The position numbers and the translations under genes were made by a program. The notes beneath the pieces were generated by a model. The model did not search any database. It had not been told where the DNA came from and saw nothing but the letters and a program-made list of their open reading frames with translations. 64,000 nucleotides of DNA from NCBI RefSeq assembly GCF_964340395.1, contig NC_135562.1, forward strand, positions 4,890,134 to 4,954,133. The letters are read 5' to 3'. Below are positions 55,126-64,000 of the stretch, piece by piece. The stretch is from Glandiceps talaboti (lineage: Eukaryota > Hemichordata > Enteropneusta > Spengelidae). Numbering within the stretch: the first letter of the stretch is position 1; each line of letters begins with the position of its first letter.

Positions 55126-56424
55126 ATGACTCTAAATAATAACCAACTATTACAACTAAACATAAACGTAATAATCTGTTTATTATAATAATAATAATTA
55201 TTATCTGTAAGTATTTAAACTGTCGACTAAGATGTAAGTATCATTAATGTTACAAACTGGTCAATTAGAATTCTATAACGCTTAATCATTAAATGTAATA
55301 AGCTCGTTACATATAAAAGCTTTGCGACGTGTTGTTGCGTCTGTTGTTAATTCATAAGGTTTTATCTTCTCTGTGTTATTGTTGTTGTTTAATTATTGTT
55401 GTTGTTTTTGTATTTGTTGTTGTTGTTGTTGTTGTTGTTCATACAAGTTGTTTTACAGTCCTAGAATGTTACTTTTAAAATCATCTTAACGTAGTATGTA
55501 CCTGCATTTTACCTTCAAATTCTTTCATTATTCTACATTGACAATTATACTTTTGAACTCACGTGTCTTGCTTCTAGAAGGTGGTGTCATTGCATATACT
55601 TTGTCGAATAATATTCTGTCTGTACATTTATTAGATTCATTCATTGATATCTTTCAATATCTGTAATCACTACATGACAATAATACTCTAATTAATGTAT
55701 TTGGTTAGATTCGATTTTTTTGAATATTATACTACCAAACCAGAGTGGCTATAGAGTTTTCATTAAACAGCACAATGTATGTTACGTCTCATAAAAACAT
55801 TTTTGTTACAAATTGCATTAAAACAAAATACATACACTGATGGCGCGCCAGCATGTAAAATAATACATTTTTATCTAACTGTGAACACACATCGACATCA
55901 CTGCTGGATGAAACAAAAAATATTAAAACACAAAACAGCGAAATAAAATGTAATATTTCATGTGTACGCACTATTAGCACATATACTTTGCTTCTGCAGT
56001 TCTTAACAAAAACGTTCCATGAGATGTTAAATACACCAAGCGGTCTTTCTGGTTTGGTGGTAACTATGGTTATTTTATTACACTTTTTTATATTTCATAT
56101 TATTTCATATATTCCATATTATTTATTTTCACCAGACACAAAGGGAAAATGATACACAAACTGGGAAGAAAAGAAAAGAAAAACTCTACCTTGATGGCCA
56201 CAGAAATAGTTCAAGCAGAACTAGTCTAGTCTATGGCCCTGATACTATAAAAATAATAACATATGTTTATGCGTAACTGTACAAAAAAGAAAACAGAACA
56301 ACAAAACTCACATAGTATACTTATTATAAGTAAACTTATCACATGAAATGAAATTAATGAAAATAACAGTCATAGTCGAAAACATATTCAAGTTCTGTAG
56401 AAGTTACTGAAAAGAGTTATTTTT
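55126..56424. other. intergenic, no gene seen
   Basis: Contains a (GTT)n tract (about 55378-55440). Nothing else recognised. Confidence 0.5.
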
Positions 56425-56931
56425 TTAGCAAGAAGGTGTTCTTTTAAAGTGTTTTTGAAGGTGCGTCTGTGGGTAATATTTTTTGATATAGCTAGGGAGA
56501 GAATTCCAATGACAAGTGGCTGCATATTTAAAATTATTTTTGCTTCGTGTTAAGTTTATTTTGGGTATGTAAAAGTTGTCATTTGTAACGAACCGGGTAG
56601 GGTACACATGAGGAACAACATCGAAATAGTGGTGTATGTCATGGGCAAACTGATTGTTGTGCATGTCAAGGCAGGTTTGTAATTTACGTAATTTATGGAC
56701 ATCTAAAATACCAAGGTCTTTAAATAAGGGGCTAGTGTGGGCACCTATGTCAGAAAAGGTCATCAGACGCGTGATTTTCTTTTGTAGGAGAAGAATTGGT
56801 TCCAAGAAGGTTGTGAATGTGTTGCCCCATATTTCGATGCAGTAGTTCAAGTGGGGAAGGATTAATGAGTTATACAATATTAACAGAATTGATTTCGGTA
56901 CATAGTGTCGAAGTAAAACATCAAAATACAC
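56425..56931 (-). pseudogene. LINE ORF2 C-terminal fragment
   Basis: 168 codons with NSLILPHLNYCIEIWGNT, LLLQKKITRLM, LFKDLGILDVHKLRKLQTCL and a C-terminal HWNSLPSYIKK. This is the C-terminal extension of jockey/CR1/RTE-like reverse transcriptases. The catalytic RT is missing (5'-truncated near 56935) and a stop lies upstream. Confidence 0.8.
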
Positions 56932-56934
56932 AGC

Positions 56935-57466
56935 TCATCAGTGAGTACTGGCAAGTTTCCTCGACCAATGGTTTTTTCTCCCCTTACATTGAAGGATTTT
57001 CAAAAATTTTAACAATAACAAGAATCGTTCTAACAGAAAATGAATATTCAAATTATGAAAAAAGTTTATTTCTAGCAAGTAAAAATATTAATTATCAACT
57101 AGATAGATTCTCACCCCGGTGGACCATTTCAAGGATTCAAATTTATTTTTTTACAACAGTGATAACATTAGCTATCGCTGGGTTGGCATTTGATATGCAA
57201 ATTTCTACAATTTTCATTCTTTATGTTTTCAAGAAAATATATCCTTCTGTGTGCTTATGTTGTACATATTACCATCACCAACCCTCCCATGAAAACCCTG
57301 TCTCATACACTTTAGTAAATTTTTTCAATGCCCGAATTTGTAATCGAGTATATATCTCTCATTTCTGTTAAACTAAAACATAAAAAGAAGCCTTCACTGT
57401 AGACACACTCCTTTCGAAAACACGGACCTTGTTTCCATTGGTGATGTAAACAATTCATAAATCGTC
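56935..57466. other. 3' flank of the SLC6 gene
   Basis: AT-rich; presumed 3' UTR and intergenic DNA. A plus-strand open frame (56817-57371) overlaps the antisense of the LINE fragment and shows no family features. Confidence 0.45.

Positions 57467-64000
<6,534 letters not shown>

Noticed and set aside
56817-57371. 184-codon plus-strand ORF
   Set aside because: Its first part is antisense to a LINE fragment and the rest is AT-rich with no recognised domain; long for chance but unsupported.

Overview
This window looks like nuclear DNA from a non-vertebrate metazoan. It is AT-rich, with multi-exon genes carrying small GT-AG exons, very abundant microsatellites and minisatellites, tRNA-derived SINEs, LINE 3' fragments, TIR elements and one nearly complete Ty3-type LTR retrotransposon. 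The mix (a GABA-B-like receptor, a kinase joined to an NHL propeller, an SLC6 transporter, tRNA-SINEs, CCTAGCAACnnGACCACGCCC-type tandem repeats) suggests an invertebrate deuterostome such as a hemichordate, amphioxus or echinoderm. The species cannot be fixed from the sequence alone.

Layout. 0.15-8.0 kb, minus strand: seven in-phase exons of the extracellular Venus-flytrap domain of a GABA-B-receptor-like class C GPCR; the membrane part lies left of the window and the signal-peptide exon was not found. 8-26.8 kb: no firmly recognisable gene, but many repeats, among them a 971-bp near-perfect palindromic element inside a ~146-bp minisatellite, several TIR/foldback elements, a pair of ~91-bp inverted repeats around a Pro/Tyr-rich ORF (18.1 kb), and a ~29-bp minisatellite (23.5-24.3 kb). 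26.8-35.2 kb, minus strand: six exons of a complete protein kinase that run in phase into a large exon encoding an NHL beta-propeller, so one ~821-residue kinase-NHL protein is predicted. 35.2-41.5 kb: dispersed repeats, a (GAA)n tract and a LINE 3' fragment inside perfect 40-bp inverted repeats. 41.55-50.50 kb: a Ty3/chromovirus-like element, minus strand, with LTRs identical by eye, PBS, PPT, Gag, PR-RT-RNaseH-IN-chromodomain and two extra 3' ORFs, the last with a membrane anchor; gag and RT are frameshifted. 50.5-57.4 kb: repeats, a SINE, a LINE fragment and one possible secreted-protein exon. 57.5-64.0 kb, minus strand: eleven exons of an SLC6 Na+/Cl- coupled transporter (glycine/proline/neutral amino-acid branch), cut at the right edge inside extracellular loop 2.

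The most unusual signals are: (i) the predicted animal kinase-NHL fusion; (ii) two intronic minisatellites in the SLC6 gene, each seeded by the edge of an adjacent coding exon, one multiplying a splice donor and the other a splice acceptor, where the only in-frame acceptor now reads GG while the neighbouring array copy keeps AG; (iii) the palindromic element, whose 5-bp target duplication is confirmed by sibling repeat units; and (iv) an LTR element carrying both a chromodomain and extra 3' ORFs. All gene calls rest on reading the sequence; no alignments or transcript data were available.
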